This document shows, one piece after another, positions 1-8,239 of a DNA stretch of 64,000 nucleotides. The DNA is taken from positions 3,286,001 to 3,350,000 of the forward strand of contig NZ_JAQIIX010000002.1 of assembly GCF_036946495.1 (NCBI RefSeq), given 5' to 3'. Position numbers and translations under genes: made by a program. How positions within the stretch are numbered: position 1 is the stretch's first letter; each line of letters begins with the position of its first letter. Below the pieces are notes generated by a model. It saw only the letters and a list, made by a program, of their open reading frames with translations. It ran no database searches and had not been told where the DNA came from. This DNA comes from Mycolicibacterium neoaurum (GTDB taxonomy: Bacteria; Actinomycetota; Actinomycetes; Mycobacteriales; Mycobacteriaceae).

Positions 1-231
1 GTGGTACACGGCGACGCCGACGATGTGGTGCCGGTGGCCTGGACCTCCGAGGCCGTGCAAAGGGCCTGCAATATGGGCGACACCGTGGCATCGTTCATCG
101 CTGGTGGCCGCGGACACGGTGATTTCGATCCGATCGTCGCGTTGGATTGGATCATCAAGCGGTTCGCCGACGCACCCGCCGACAGCACCTGCAACGTCGA
201 GGGTGGCCCGTCGATACTCAAGGGTGTCTGA
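1..231 (+). CDS. Secretory-lipase family hydrolase, C-terminal part (cut by window edge)
   Basis: This is the last 76 codons of a protein whose start lies left of the window. It matches the C-terminal ends of the two complete lipase-like proteins that follow at 1566 and 4941. It has the acid region (HGDADDVVP, where the siblings have YGGRDEYID and YGGADTLVD), a following AVQRACNMGD stretch and the catalytic-histidine region (GGRGHGDFD). Family knowledge: secretory lipases (LIP family, PF03583) are alpha/beta hydrolases with a Ser-Asp-His triad; the serine part is outside the window. An acyltransferase gene follows 57 bases downstream on the same strand, so it probably belongs to the same locus. 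The substrate is not known. Confidence 0.75.
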   Translation: MVHGDADDVVPVAWTSEAVQRACNMGDTVASFIAGGRGHGDFDPIVALDWIIKRFADAPADSTCNVEGGPSILKGV

Positions 232-288
232 CGGGCCCTGGCAGATACAGGAACCGAACCTCGACCGTCGCTCGACCGGAGAACGCTG

Positions 289-1566
289 ATGACAGATACC
301 AATGCGGCGCGCGGACAGGCACCTGCGCCGGCCATCGAGTCCCAGGTGGTGGCCAGTTCACCGACCCGGACCCGGATCATCGGGCTGGACGGGATACGAG
401 GTCTTGGTTGTCTGGCCGTCGTCGTCGGGCATGTGGCGCTGGCCTACTCGCCGGTCACACACGACAAGGCGTTCCTCGGCGTGCTGGGCCTGGCACTCAT
501 CCTGTTCTTCGTCCTCAGTGGGTTCCTGCTGTTCCTGCCCTATATCCGGCGGCTCACCAAGGACCGGTCGACGGCCGCGATGCCCGACACCAAGCAGTAC
601 GCCCTGCACCGGATCTTCCGGGTGTTCCCCGGTTATCTGGTGATCTTCCTGATCTGCAACTACCTGCTGCGGGTGGCCTACGTCGAGAACTCGGCCATCC
701 AGCCGCACGGCACCGATGCCGGCACCGGGATGATCACCGACCCGTGGGAACTGCTGGCCAACCTGACGCTCACCCAGACCTATTTCCCGGACTACGTGCA
801 GACCGGGATCAGCCCGTCCTGGTCGCTGACGCTGGAGATCGCCTTCTACGCGTCGCTGCCGCTGCTGGGTGCGCTGTTGTTCGCACTGCGCAGGCGCACC
901 GACGTCACGCCGCTGGTGTTGGCCTGTCTTGCGCCGGTCATCCTGCTGACGATCGGTGTGGTCGGACGACTGTTCGCACCGATGGTGTTCGCCGCGACCG
1001 GCGCGGACACCGTGATGATGCAGAACTGGGGCCCCACCTGGGCCGCGGTATTCATGCGCAGCTTCGTCACCAATGCCGATCTGTTCGCCTACGGCATGTT
1101 CGCGGCCATCATCTATGTGGCGATCGAGCAGGGGGTGTTCTCGGCGCCGGCAGCCAGACGGATCTATCTGCTGTGCTTCCCGCTGCTGATGGTGTCCTTC
1201 GTCGGTGCCCTCGGACTGACCTTCGCCGGCACCGTATTCGCCACCGCCGGAATCGGTTTCGTCTCCGCGGTGTTCATCGCGATCGTGGTGTTCCCGCTGG
1301 CGAGGGGCAGGGATTCGCGGTTGGCCCGATTCCTGGACGCCAAACCGTTCTACTTCGTCGGGCTGATCTCGCTGTCGGTCTACCTGTGGCACTACCCGAT
1401 CCTGTTGCTGTTGGGCCGGTACGACCTGGCCGCCGGCGACTCCTGGGGCGGAATGCTGCGTAACGTGGCGGTCGTGGCCATCGTGACGATCGTCGTGGCG
1501 ACGATCACCTACTACACCGTCGAACGTCCGGGGCTGGACCTCGTCAAGCGGTTCCGGAAGCGTTGA
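289..1566 (+). CDS. Acyltransferase family 3 (AT3) integral membrane protein
   Basis: A 425-residue polytopic membrane protein of the acyltransferase-3 family (PF01757), which moves acyl groups onto sugars or lipids of the envelope. The N-terminus is a cytoplasmic stretch of about 28 residues. The family motif GLDGIRGLGCLAVVVGHVAL follows at about residues 32-51 with its conserved histidine, and the RIFRVFPGYLVIF segment lies near residue 108. Roughly ten hydrophobic segments can be counted. The ATG at 289 is preceded by a purine-rich GGAGAA. Its stop overlaps the start of the next lipase gene by one base, so the two are translationally coupled. Together they suggest acylation and deacylation of a surface molecule (inference). 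The acceptor cannot be told from sequence. Confidence 0.9.
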   Translation: MTDTNAARGQAPAPAIESQVVASSPTRTRIIGLDGIRGLGCLAVVVGHVALAYSPVTHDKAFLGVLGLALILFFVLSGFLLFLPYIRRLTKDRSTAAMPDTKQYALHRIFRVFPGYLVIFLICNYLLRVAYVENSAIQPHGTDAGTGMITDPWELLANLTLTQTYFPDYVQTGISPSWSLTLEIAFYASLPLLGALLFALRRRTDVTPLVLACLAPVILLTIGVVGRLFAPMVFAATGADTVMMQNWGPTWAAVFMRSFVTNADLFAYGMFAAIIYVAIEQGVFSAPAARRIYLLCFPLLMVSFVGALGLTFAGTVFATAGIGFVSAVFIAIVVFPLARGRDSRLARFLDAKPFYFVGLISLSVYLWHYPILLLLGRYDLAAGDSWGGMLRNVAVVAIVTIVVATITYYTVERPGLDLVKRFRKR

Positions 1567-2795
1567 TGCGTCGCAATCTCGTGATCGGCGGTGCGTTGGC
1601 GGCCGTGCTGGTTCTCCTCGCCGGGGTGACCGTCGCGGTGTCACCGACCGTCCGCCAACAGCTGGGTCTGTCCGATCCGCCCGCCGCGGCCGCCCAAGCC
1701 GAGCCCGTTCCGGGCGCCGATCTGTCCGGGACCGGACCGGGATCGCTGATCAGCGCGATGACGATGCCGGAGTTCAGTCGCAGCCCGCAGGGCTCGCAGA
1801 TCAGCGCCGCGCGCGTGGTGTACCGATCCACCGACGGTGACACCGGTGCGCCGACCGAGGTGTCGGGTTCGGTCTTCATCCCGCGTGGCAGCCCACCGGC
1901 GGGCGGCTGGCCCGTCGTCGCGTTCGGACACGGCACCGTCGGGATCGATGAGCCATGCGCGCCCTCGCTGTCGGCGACGCTGCTCGGGATGACCGACTGG
2001 GTGGTCAAACTCACCGATCTCGGTTTCGCGGTCGCCTTCGCCGATTTCCAGGGCCTGGGTGCGCCCGGTGTGCACCCCTACCTGGACTCCCGGACGGCGG
2101 GTCTGAACATGATCGATTCGGTGCGGGCATTGCAGCACACCTTCGACGATGTGTCGGACCGCTGGGCTGCGCTGGGCGGCTCGCAGGGCGGTGGTGCGGT
2201 GTGGGCGGTGGGCGAGCAGTCCGGCACCTACGCCCCGGACATGCTGCCCAGCGGCGTGCTGGCATTGGCCCCGGTGGCCGACGTGGCCGGGCTGGTCGAC
2301 AAGGCCGTCGACGCGACGCTGACCAAGGAGCAGGGCGCGGCGCTGATCCTGATCATCGAGTCGCTGGCCCGGTTGCACCCGGACATCGACCGCGACGACT
2401 ATCGCCACGGCGTGGCGGCCGCGCAATGGGACACCCTGATCGCCTGTTCGGGTGCCGCGGTGCACGACCGCGAGGGGTTCATCGACCAGCTCAAGCCCGA
2501 TGATCTGTTGCCCACCTCACCGGCGGCGGCCGATCGGCTGCGCGGATACCTGAAAGCCTGGGCCCTGCCGCAGCAGCGGCTGGCGGTCCCGATGTCGGTC
2601 GTCTACGGGGGCAGGGACGAATACATCGATCCGCCGTGGACCGAGGCCGCGATTGCGCAGGCGTGCGCGCTGGGTGGCAACGTGGTAGCCGATTTCCAGC
2701 CCGACAAGGGCCACGGTGATCTCGACGTCGCCGATCAGCTCGGCTGGCTCAGCGAGCGTCTTGCCGGACAGCCCGCGGCCGCCGGCTGCGCCTAG
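1566..2795 (+). CDS. Secretory lipase-type alpha/beta hydrolase, membrane-anchored or exported
   Basis: A 409-residue alpha/beta hydrolase of the secretory lipase type (PF03583). An N-terminal hydrophobic segment (about residues 5-28) serves as signal peptide or anchor. The likely triad is Ser206 in GGSQGG, Asp351 in YGGRDEYID and His383 in DKGHGD. A conserved block around GHGTVGIDEPCAPS is shared with the lipase at 4941. The ATG at 1566 overlaps the upstream acyltransferase stop (TGATG), which supports this start over the TTG one codon earlier. It is one of three close paralogues in the first 6.2 kb. Members hydrolyse triacylglycerols or other esters; here a surface glycolipid ester is possible but unproven. 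Confidence 0.88.
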   Translation: MRRNLVIGGALAAVLVLLAGVTVAVSPTVRQQLGLSDPPAAAAQAEPVPGADLSGTGPGSLISAMTMPEFSRSPQGSQISAARVVYRSTDGDTGAPTEVSGSVFIPRGSPPAGGWPVVAFGHGTVGIDEPCAPSLSATLLGMTDWVVKLTDLGFAVAFADFQGLGAPGVHPYLDSRTAGLNMIDSVRALQHTFDDVSDRWAALGGSQGGGAVWAVGEQSGTYAPDMLPSGVLALAPVADVAGLVDKAVDATLTKEQGAALILIIESLARLHPDIDRDDYRHGVAAAQWDTLIACSGAAVHDREGFIDQLKPDDLLPTSPAAADRLRGYLKAWALPQQRLAVPMSVVYGGRDEYIDPPWTEAAIAQACALGGNVVADFQPDKGHGDLDVADQLGWLSERLAGQPAAAGCA

Positions 2796-3403
2796 CCCGA
2801 GTCGCTGCCGCCGAAGCCCTCGCCGAGCCGTCCACGGTGCGGCTGAGGCCCGCTCACCCACGATGTGACCGCTCTACCGGCGATATCGTGCGCCACGTGT
2901 CACGCTTTGTCGGCCACGGTGACGGTGCGCGATCGGCGCGGCCGACGCGGGCCACTGGACCGTCACGTCTGCACCAGGCGCACCGAACGCACCGGGACCG
3001 GCGGCGTTGCCGGGTCGCGACCGCCACGCGGCTAAGCGGGGGTCGTCGCAAGTGTGCGCGGGACGGCATTTTCAGCAATGAGTTTCCGGGTCCTGGACCA
3101 GGCCTCGGCGGATCGCTGTACCGATGTAACGCTTCGGCTACTCAGACGAAAAGTCTTCAGTACGTCTTATTAACACGGCCGGATTACGCTAACTGCCTGG
3201 TCAAATAGTCGGGAGCGTCATTTTTGGTCGGCACGGGGGAGCGACGGCCGCGGGCAAATCAAGATCGTTTGGGCGAGCGAATTTGCGCCCGCGTCAGCCG
3301 GTGGCCAGAAATTTGGGCCAAAATGTTGCAAGTATCAGGAAACAAAGCGATAGTCTTATCCAGCACGCAGTCAGTGGTGCAGCAAACGAAGGTGGACGCG
3401 CAA
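2796..3403. other. Long intergenic stretch ahead of the sugar transferase
   Basis: About 600 bases with no convincing gene. From about 3060 onward the composition becomes clearly richer in A and T than the flanking genes, as is typical for a regulated promoter region. A TAGTCT hexamer near 3352 could be a -10 box for the downstream gene. Open reading frames that run through here have codon use unlike the neighbours and were not called. Confidence 0.5.
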
Positions 3404-4897
3404 GTGACGTTGGTGAGAGAGACGGAAGCGCCGGTGACCCTGACGGGCGCGGCGCCCGTTCGAGATCACGATGGGTTGCTGTGGCAGCGGCGTTACGGTC
3501 GTGCGCTGCTCATCACCGACATCGTGGTGGTCGGGGCGGCCATGGCGTGCGCACAGATGGTCCGGCTGGGTCGCCCGGTCACCGACTTCGACCCACTCAC
3601 CAAGTACTTCGGATTGCTCTCGGTCATCTTCGGTCTGATCTGGCTGGGTTTGCTGGCGGCCTACCGCACCCGCTCGCCGCGGATCGTCGGTGCCGGCATG
3701 GAGGAGTACCGCCGCGTCCTGTCGGCCACGCTGTCCACCATCAGCGTCGTGGCCGTCACCCTGATGATCTTCCGGCCGGAGTACGCACGCGGATACCTGG
3801 CGCTGGCCTTCCCGCTCGGTCTGGTCTTCCTCTTCGTCGGCCGCAGCGCTTGCCGACGGGTTCTGGCGTGGTACCGCAAGCGCGGGCAGTGCATCACCTC
3901 GGTCGTCGCGGTCGGTAACGCCGCCGCGGTGCGCAGCCTGGTGCAGTCCCTCGAACGATCCTGGGGTTACGGGTACTCCGTGGTCGGCGTCTGCCTCACC
4001 GGTCGCTCCGGCGGCGGCACCCTCGATGTTCCCGGTGTCGGGCCGCTGCCCATCCTCGGTGACGAGCATCAGGTCGAAGAGGCCATCGCCAAGGTCAACG
4101 CCGACACCGTGGCACTGACCACGACCGAGCACCTCGGCCCTGACGGTGTCCGCGAGCTGTCTTGGGATCTGGACCGCCTCGGTGTGGACCTGGTGGTCTC
4201 GCCGGGCATGGTGGATGTGGCCGGACCGCGGTTGACCATGCGCCCGGTCGCCGGCCTCCCGCTCATCCACGTCGAGAAGCCGCAGTACAGCGGAACCAAG
4301 AAGCTGCAGAAGCGTGCCTTCGACATCTTCGTCTCGGTCAGCGTTCTGCTGGCGGCATTCCCGCTGCTGCTGGTGAGCGCCATCGCCATCAAGCTGACCA
4401 GCCGCGGCCCGATCTTCTACCTGTCCGAGCGGATCGGGCTGGACGGCAAGCCGTTCCAGATGATCAAGCTGCGCACCATGGTGGTGGACGCCGACAAGAT
4501 GGTGGCCGGCCTCGCCGAGCTCAACGAGATGGACGGCGGGGTGTTGTTCAAGATCCGCCAGGATCCGCGCGTCACCTCCGTCGGCCGGATCCTGCGCCGG
4601 TACAGCATCGACGAGCTGCCGCAGTTCATCAACGTGCTGAAGAAGGAAATGAGTGTCGTCGGTCCGCGGCCGCCGCTGCCCAACGAGGCCGATGCCTACA
4701 CCGACCAGGTGCGCCGCCGGCTGCTCGTGCTGCCGGGCATCACCGGACTCTGGCAGGTCAGCGGTCGGGCGGATCTGTCGTGGGACGACTCCGTGCGACT
4801 GGACCTGTCCTATGTCGAGAACTGGTCCATCAGCAGCGATCTGCTGATCGCGGTCAAGACCGTGCGCACCGTGCTCGGCGGTACCGGCGCCTACTGA
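3404..4897 (+). CDS. Polyprenyl-phosphate hexose-1-phosphate transferase (WcaJ/CpsE type)
   Basis: Initiating glycosyltransferase for an exopolysaccharide or glycan: it moves a sugar-1-phosphate from a nucleotide sugar onto a polyprenyl phosphate in the membrane. From the GTG at 3404 it has 497 residues, normal for the family. It has about four N-terminal membrane segments (residues 34-143), a CoA-binding-like middle domain, a fifth hydrophobic segment near 315-335 and the C-terminal bacterial sugar transferase domain (PF02397, about 305-497). That domain shows KRAFDIF, SERIGLDGKPFQMIKLRTM, SIDELPQ, VVGPRPPLP and PGITGLWQVSGR. The frame stays open to 3224 and an ATG lies at 3323. I prefer 3404 because AAGGTGG sits just upstream and the extra N-terminus does not look coded. 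Confidence 0.9.
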   Translation: MTLVRETEAPVTLTGAAPVRDHDGLLWQRRYGRALLITDIVVVGAAMACAQMVRLGRPVTDFDPLTKYFGLLSVIFGLIWLGLLAAYRTRSPRIVGAGMEEYRRVLSATLSTISVVAVTLMIFRPEYARGYLALAFPLGLVFLFVGRSACRRVLAWYRKRGQCITSVVAVGNAAAVRSLVQSLERSWGYGYSVVGVCLTGRSGGGTLDVPGVGPLPILGDEHQVEEAIAKVNADTVALTTTEHLGPDGVRELSWDLDRLGVDLVVSPGMVDVAGPRLTMRPVAGLPLIHVEKPQYSGTKKLQKRAFDIFVSVSVLLAAFPLLLVSAIAIKLTSRGPIFYLSERIGLDGKPFQMIKLRTMVVDADKMVAGLAELNEMDGGVLFKIRQDPRVTSVGRILRRYSIDELPQFINVLKKEMSVVGPRPPLPNEADAYTDQVRRRLLVLPGITGLWQVSGRADLSWDDSVRLDLSYVENWSISSDLLIAVKTVRTVLGGTGAY

Positions 4898-4940
4898 CGG
4901 CCACCCGGAACGGCGCCGGCGCTGCGGTAGCGTGGAGTTC

Positions 4941-6197
4941 GTGCCGTCCGAGGTCCGATCCAGCCGACCACGCCGGCTGTTCGGCATCATCGCCCTCACC
5001 GTCGCCCTGATCGCACAACTGGCCGTGTACGTCGCGTTGGCGCCGTTCGCCGTGCCGATCGGACTCGCGGTCGTCAACACCCTTCCCGGCCCCGGCGGTC
5101 CGCCCACCCCCATCCCGTCGGCGGATCTGAGCGCCGGCGGGCCGGGATCGTTGGTATCGGCCACCACCATGCCCGGGGTGACCCGCCGCGTGGAGGCCCG
5201 CAACATGCACGCCGCCCGCGTGCTGTATCGGTCCACCTCCGGTGATTCCGGGGAGCCCACCGTCGTATCCGGCTCGGTGTTCACGCCGCTGGGCGCCCCA
5301 CCCCCCGGGGGGTGGCGGGTGGTGGCGATCGGGCACGGCACCGTAGGAATCGACGAACCGTGCGCGCCGTCGCTCTCGGACACCATGCTGGGCGCGCTGG
5401 CGTTCGTGACACCGTTCATCGATCGGGGCTACGCCGTCGCGGTGCCTGACTATCAAGGGTTGGGCGCCAAGGGGATCCATCCCTATCTCGACGCCAAGAC
5501 CGCCGGGCTGAACATGATCGACAGCGTCCGCGCGTTGCGGCACACCTTCGCCGACATCTCCGGAACCTGGATGGCCTTCGGTCACAGCCAGGGCGGAGCC
5601 GCCACCTGGGCGGCCGACGAGCAGGCGGGGGTCTATGCGCCGGAACTGCAGCTGCTCGGGGCGGTGGCGGCCGCTCCGGCCGCCGATGTCAGCGGGTTCG
5701 TCGACAAGGCGTTGGCGGGCACCCTGACCGCCGACCAGCTGCTGGCGATGCCCGTGATCGTCGAAGCTCTGGCCCGGGTGCATCCCGATCTGAATCGCGA
5801 CGATTTCCGGGGCGGGGCGGCCACCGAGAACTGGTCGGTGCTGACCGCATGCCAGGCGCCCGAGATCTATCAGCGCGGTGCGGCCGCCGAGCGGCTCCGG
5901 CCCGAAGATGTGGCACCGCGCAACGGCGTGGCCGCCGATCGTCTGCGCCAACTGCTCCGTGCCTGGGCGCTGCCGCAGCGCGCGCTGTCGGCGCCGATGT
6001 CGGTCTGGTACGGCGGTGCCGATACATTGGTCGACGCAGCATGGACCGCTGCCGCGATCGAACGCGCATGTGCCTTGGGTGGCACGGTGACGGTCCAGTT
6101 CGAGCCGGACAAGGGGCACGCGGAGGTTGACCTGGTGAGCCAGTTGAACTGGATGGCAACGCGATTCGCCGACCAACCGGTGCGCAATGACTGCTGA
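4941..6197 (+). CDS. Secretory lipase-type alpha/beta hydrolase, second complete paralogue
   Basis: A 418-residue paralogue of the hydrolase at 1566. It has a hydrophobic N-terminus (about residues 10-45), the GHGTVGIDEPCAPS block, Ser216 in GHSQGG, the acid in YGGADTLVD and the histidine in DKGHAEVD. A -10-like TAGCGT (4928-4933) ends 7 bases before the GTG at 4941, the layout of a leaderless mycobacterial transcript, so I prefer this start to the GTG at 4932. Its last 11 bases overlap the start of birA. It sits right after the sugar transferase, which suggests a role with the same surface product (inference). Substrate unknown. Confidence 0.87.
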   Translation: MPSEVRSSRPRRLFGIIALTVALIAQLAVYVALAPFAVPIGLAVVNTLPGPGGPPTPIPSADLSAGGPGSLVSATTMPGVTRRVEARNMHAARVLYRSTSGDSGEPTVVSGSVFTPLGAPPPGGWRVVAIGHGTVGIDEPCAPSLSDTMLGALAFVTPFIDRGYAVAVPDYQGLGAKGIHPYLDAKTAGLNMIDSVRALRHTFADISGTWMAFGHSQGGAATWAADEQAGVYAPELQLLGAVAAAPAADVSGFVDKALAGTLTADQLLAMPVIVEALARVHPDLNRDDFRGGAATENWSVLTACQAPEIYQRGAAAERLRPEDVAPRNGVAADRLRQLLRAWALPQRALSAPMSVWYGGADTLVDAAWTAAAIERACALGGTVTVQFEPDKGHAEVDLVSQLNWMATRFADQPVRNDC

Positions 6198-6987
6198 CCG
6201 CAGCGCCCTCGATGCCGCCGCGCTGCGGGCAAGCCTGACCGCACCCTGGCAGCGCCTCGACGTCGTCGACGAGACCGGGTCGACCAACGCCGACCTGATC
6301 GCCCGTGCCGCCACCGAACCGATCGCCGGTGCGGTGCTGCTCGCCGAGCATCAGGCCGCCGGCCGCGGCCGGGGCGGACGCGTCTGGGAGGCGGTGCCGC
6401 GCGGGTTGGTCATCGTGTCGGTGGGCATCTCCACCGCCGGAGTCCACGAACAGCAGTGGGGGCTGTTGCCGCTGCTCGCCGGTGTGGCGGTGGTCGACAC
6501 GCTGGCTGCCATCGGTGTCACCGCGGGGCTGAAGTGGCCCAACGACGTCCAGGTCGGCGGTGCCAAGATCGCCGGCATCCTGGCCGAGGTCGCCTCGCCA
6601 CAACCGGTGGTGGTGCTGGGGATCGGGTTGAACGTCGCGGTCAGCCCCGATGAGCTGGGCCAGGCCAACGCCACCTCGGTCCAGATTCTCGGCGGTCCCA
6701 CCGACCGGACCGAGATCGCGCGGATCCTGCTGCAGCAGTTGGGTTCCCGGATCCTGGCGTGGCAGGCAGGTGGCGGTGCCGCGCTGCTTGCCGACTACCG
6801 GACCCGCTCGGCAACTCTGGGCCGATCGGTGCGTGCACTGCTGCCGGGCGGACGCGAGATCGCCGGTACCGCGACCGGCGTCGACGAGCAGGGCCGATTG
6901 TGTATCGACACCGGAGCGGGCACCGAGGTGGTCGCGGCCGCCGATATTGTGCATTTACGCCCGTTGTCCGGCGAGGTGTTTGAGTAG
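6187..6987 (+). CDS. birA: Biotin--[acetyl-CoA-carboxylase] ligase
   Basis: Makes biotinyl-5'-AMP and attaches biotin to the lysine of biotin carboxyl carrier domains, such as those of mycobacterial acyl-CoA carboxylases. It has 266 residues and no N-terminal DNA-binding domain, so it is the non-repressor form usual in mycobacteria. Visible motifs are ETGSTNADL (about 20-30), the biotinyl-AMP loop GRGRGGRVW (about 59-67), KWPNDV (about 117-122) and a C-terminal SH3-like tail with LPGGREIAGTATGVDEQGRL. It overlaps the upstream lipase by 11 bases. The biotinylated protein TB7.3 at 59333 is a possible in-window substrate. Confidence 0.96.
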   Translation: MTADRSALDAAALRASLTAPWQRLDVVDETGSTNADLIARAATEPIAGAVLLAEHQAAGRGRGGRVWEAVPRGLVIVSVGISTAGVHEQQWGLLPLLAGVAVVDTLAAIGVTAGLKWPNDVQVGGAKIAGILAEVASPQPVVVLGIGLNVAVSPDELGQANATSVQILGGPTDRTEIARILLQQLGSRILAWQAGGGAALLADYRTRSATLGRSVRALLPGGREIAGTATGVDEQGRLCIDTGAGTEVVAAADIVHLRPLSGEVFE

Positions 6988-6998
6988 AGTCCACAGTC

Positions 6999-7517
6999 GT
7001 GGGCTATCCAGAAAACGTCCTGGCCAGGGATGAACACGTCGTGCTGCATCGGCACCCGCACTGGAAGCGGCTGCTGGGGGCGATCTCGGTGCTGTTGCTG
7101 GCCAGTGCCGCCGCGGCGTTTGCCGCAGGCTGGGTCAACCAGACCGACTGGGACGACAACGCCAAGCGCATCATCTTCGCCGTCCTCGCCGCCATCTGGT
7201 TGATTCTGGTCGGCTGGCTGTCGGTGTGGCCGTTCCTGACGTGGTGGACAACACATTTCGTGATCACCGACCGCCGTGTGATGTTCCGTCACGGTCTGCT
7301 GACACGAAGCGGTATCGACATCCCGCTGGCCAGGATCAACAGCGTGGAGTTCACCCACGGGCTGCTCGACCGGATGCTGCGCACCGGCACGCTGATCATC
7401 GAATCCGCGTCACAGGATCCGCTGGAGTTCTCCGATATACCGCGTGTGGAGCAGGTGCATTCCCTGCTCTATCACGAGGTCTTCGACACCCTCGATTCCG
7501 AGGAATCGCCCAGCTGA
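6999..7517 (+). CDS. PH-domain membrane protein (Rv3278c-like)
   Basis: A 172-residue membrane protein with two hydrophobic segments (about 24-46 and 58-80) followed by a bacterial PH domain (bPH_2, PF03703). The domain's THFVITDRRVMFRHGLLTRSGIDIPL pattern (about residues 84-109) is easy to see. Its role is not established; the family is thought to organise membrane proteins or lipids. GTG start; TAGAGT at 6985-6990 lies 8 bases before it, so the mRNA may be leaderless. It follows birA by 11 bases as in M. tuberculosis. Its final 46 bases overlap the 3' end of the opposing gtrA-like gene. Confidence 0.88.
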   Translation: MGYPENVLARDEHVVLHRHPHWKRLLGAISVLLLASAAAAFAAGWVNQTDWDDNAKRIIFAVLAAIWLILVGWLSVWPFLTWWTTHFVITDRRVMFRHGLLTRSGIDIPLARINSVEFTHGLLDRMLRTGTLIIESASQDPLEFSDIPRVEQVHSLLYHEVFDTLDSEESPS

Positions 7518-8131
7518 TCCGGGCCCGCCACGCCGCGGTGTAAGGGAGTGACAGAACCGTTGTGACCGGCCTCGGCGTGGTCCTCGAAGGCCTCGGCGAT
7601 ACCGCCGGCGGTCAGCGTGGACTCCAACGCCTTCTCGGGGTTGCGGGCGAATTCGTCGGGGAAGACCCAGCGCCGGAACGCCCAGAAACGGAAGGCCATC
7701 TGCAGCAGGTTGCCGATGATGTACGCGGAGATGAAGTCGGCGATGTTCTCGACGGTCAGGGATACCTCGGGCACGCGAAGACCCAGCACATAACTGGAGA
7801 AGTACAGCGGAGCCATGGCCAGCAGCACTCCGACGCCGCTGACGCCGAAGAACAGCAACGCCTCGTGATGGCGCTCCCGGCCGCCGCGGTCCTTGAAGCT
7901 CCACTCCCGGTTGAGGACATAGGACGCGATCACCGCGACGATGCCGGCGATGATCTTCGCCGTCACCGGCTTGGGCTCCAGGATGGTGAGCTTCAGCGTG
8001 TAGAAGATCGCCGAGTCGATGACGAACGTCGTCGCGCCGACCAGTGCGAACTTGATGAGCTCATGGTGCCGCTCGGCGAAGGGCCGGATCGGGCGGGGCA
8101 GCCGCGCGATCGTGGCATCAGCAAAGGACAC
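7472..8131 (-). CDS. GtrA-family membrane protein
   Basis: A 219-residue protein with four predicted membrane segments and the GtrA fold (PF04138). Landmarks are KFALVGATTFVIDSAIF near residue 27, SYVLNREWSFKD near 72 and a C-terminal RFWAFRRWVFP. Family members help move polyprenyl-linked sugars across the membrane for glycan decoration; in mycobacteria such a protein could serve arabinogalactan or lipoarabinomannan (inference). It diverges from purK with about 108 bases between them. Its C-terminus overlaps the PH-domain gene by 46 bases on the opposite strand, so both proteins constrain that stretch. Confidence 0.88.
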   Translation of the reverse strand: MSFADATIARLPRPIRPFAERHHELIKFALVGATTFVIDSAIFYTLKLTILEPKPVTAKIIAGIVAVIASYVLNREWSFKDRGGRERHHEALLFFGVSGVGVLLAMAPLYFSSYVLGLRVPEVSLTVENIADFISAYIIGNLLQMAFRFWAFRRWVFPDEFARNPEKALESTLTAGGIAEAFEDHAEAGHNGSVTPLHRGVAGPDQLGDSSESRVSKTS

Positions 8132-8239
8132 GGGGATGGAGTCTACGCAAGTTACCCGGCCAACGTGAACCGCTGCAGGTCAGTCCTGGTACCGGCGGTC
8201 CGCTCGACCGCGACGCCCGGCATGACAACATAGGTAGCC

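Noticed and set aside
3371..5419. Long minus-strand open frame across the sugar transferase and a lipase
   Set aside because: Low-complexity Gln/His/Arg/Asp composition typical of antisense shadows; the plus-strand genes have clear family motifs.
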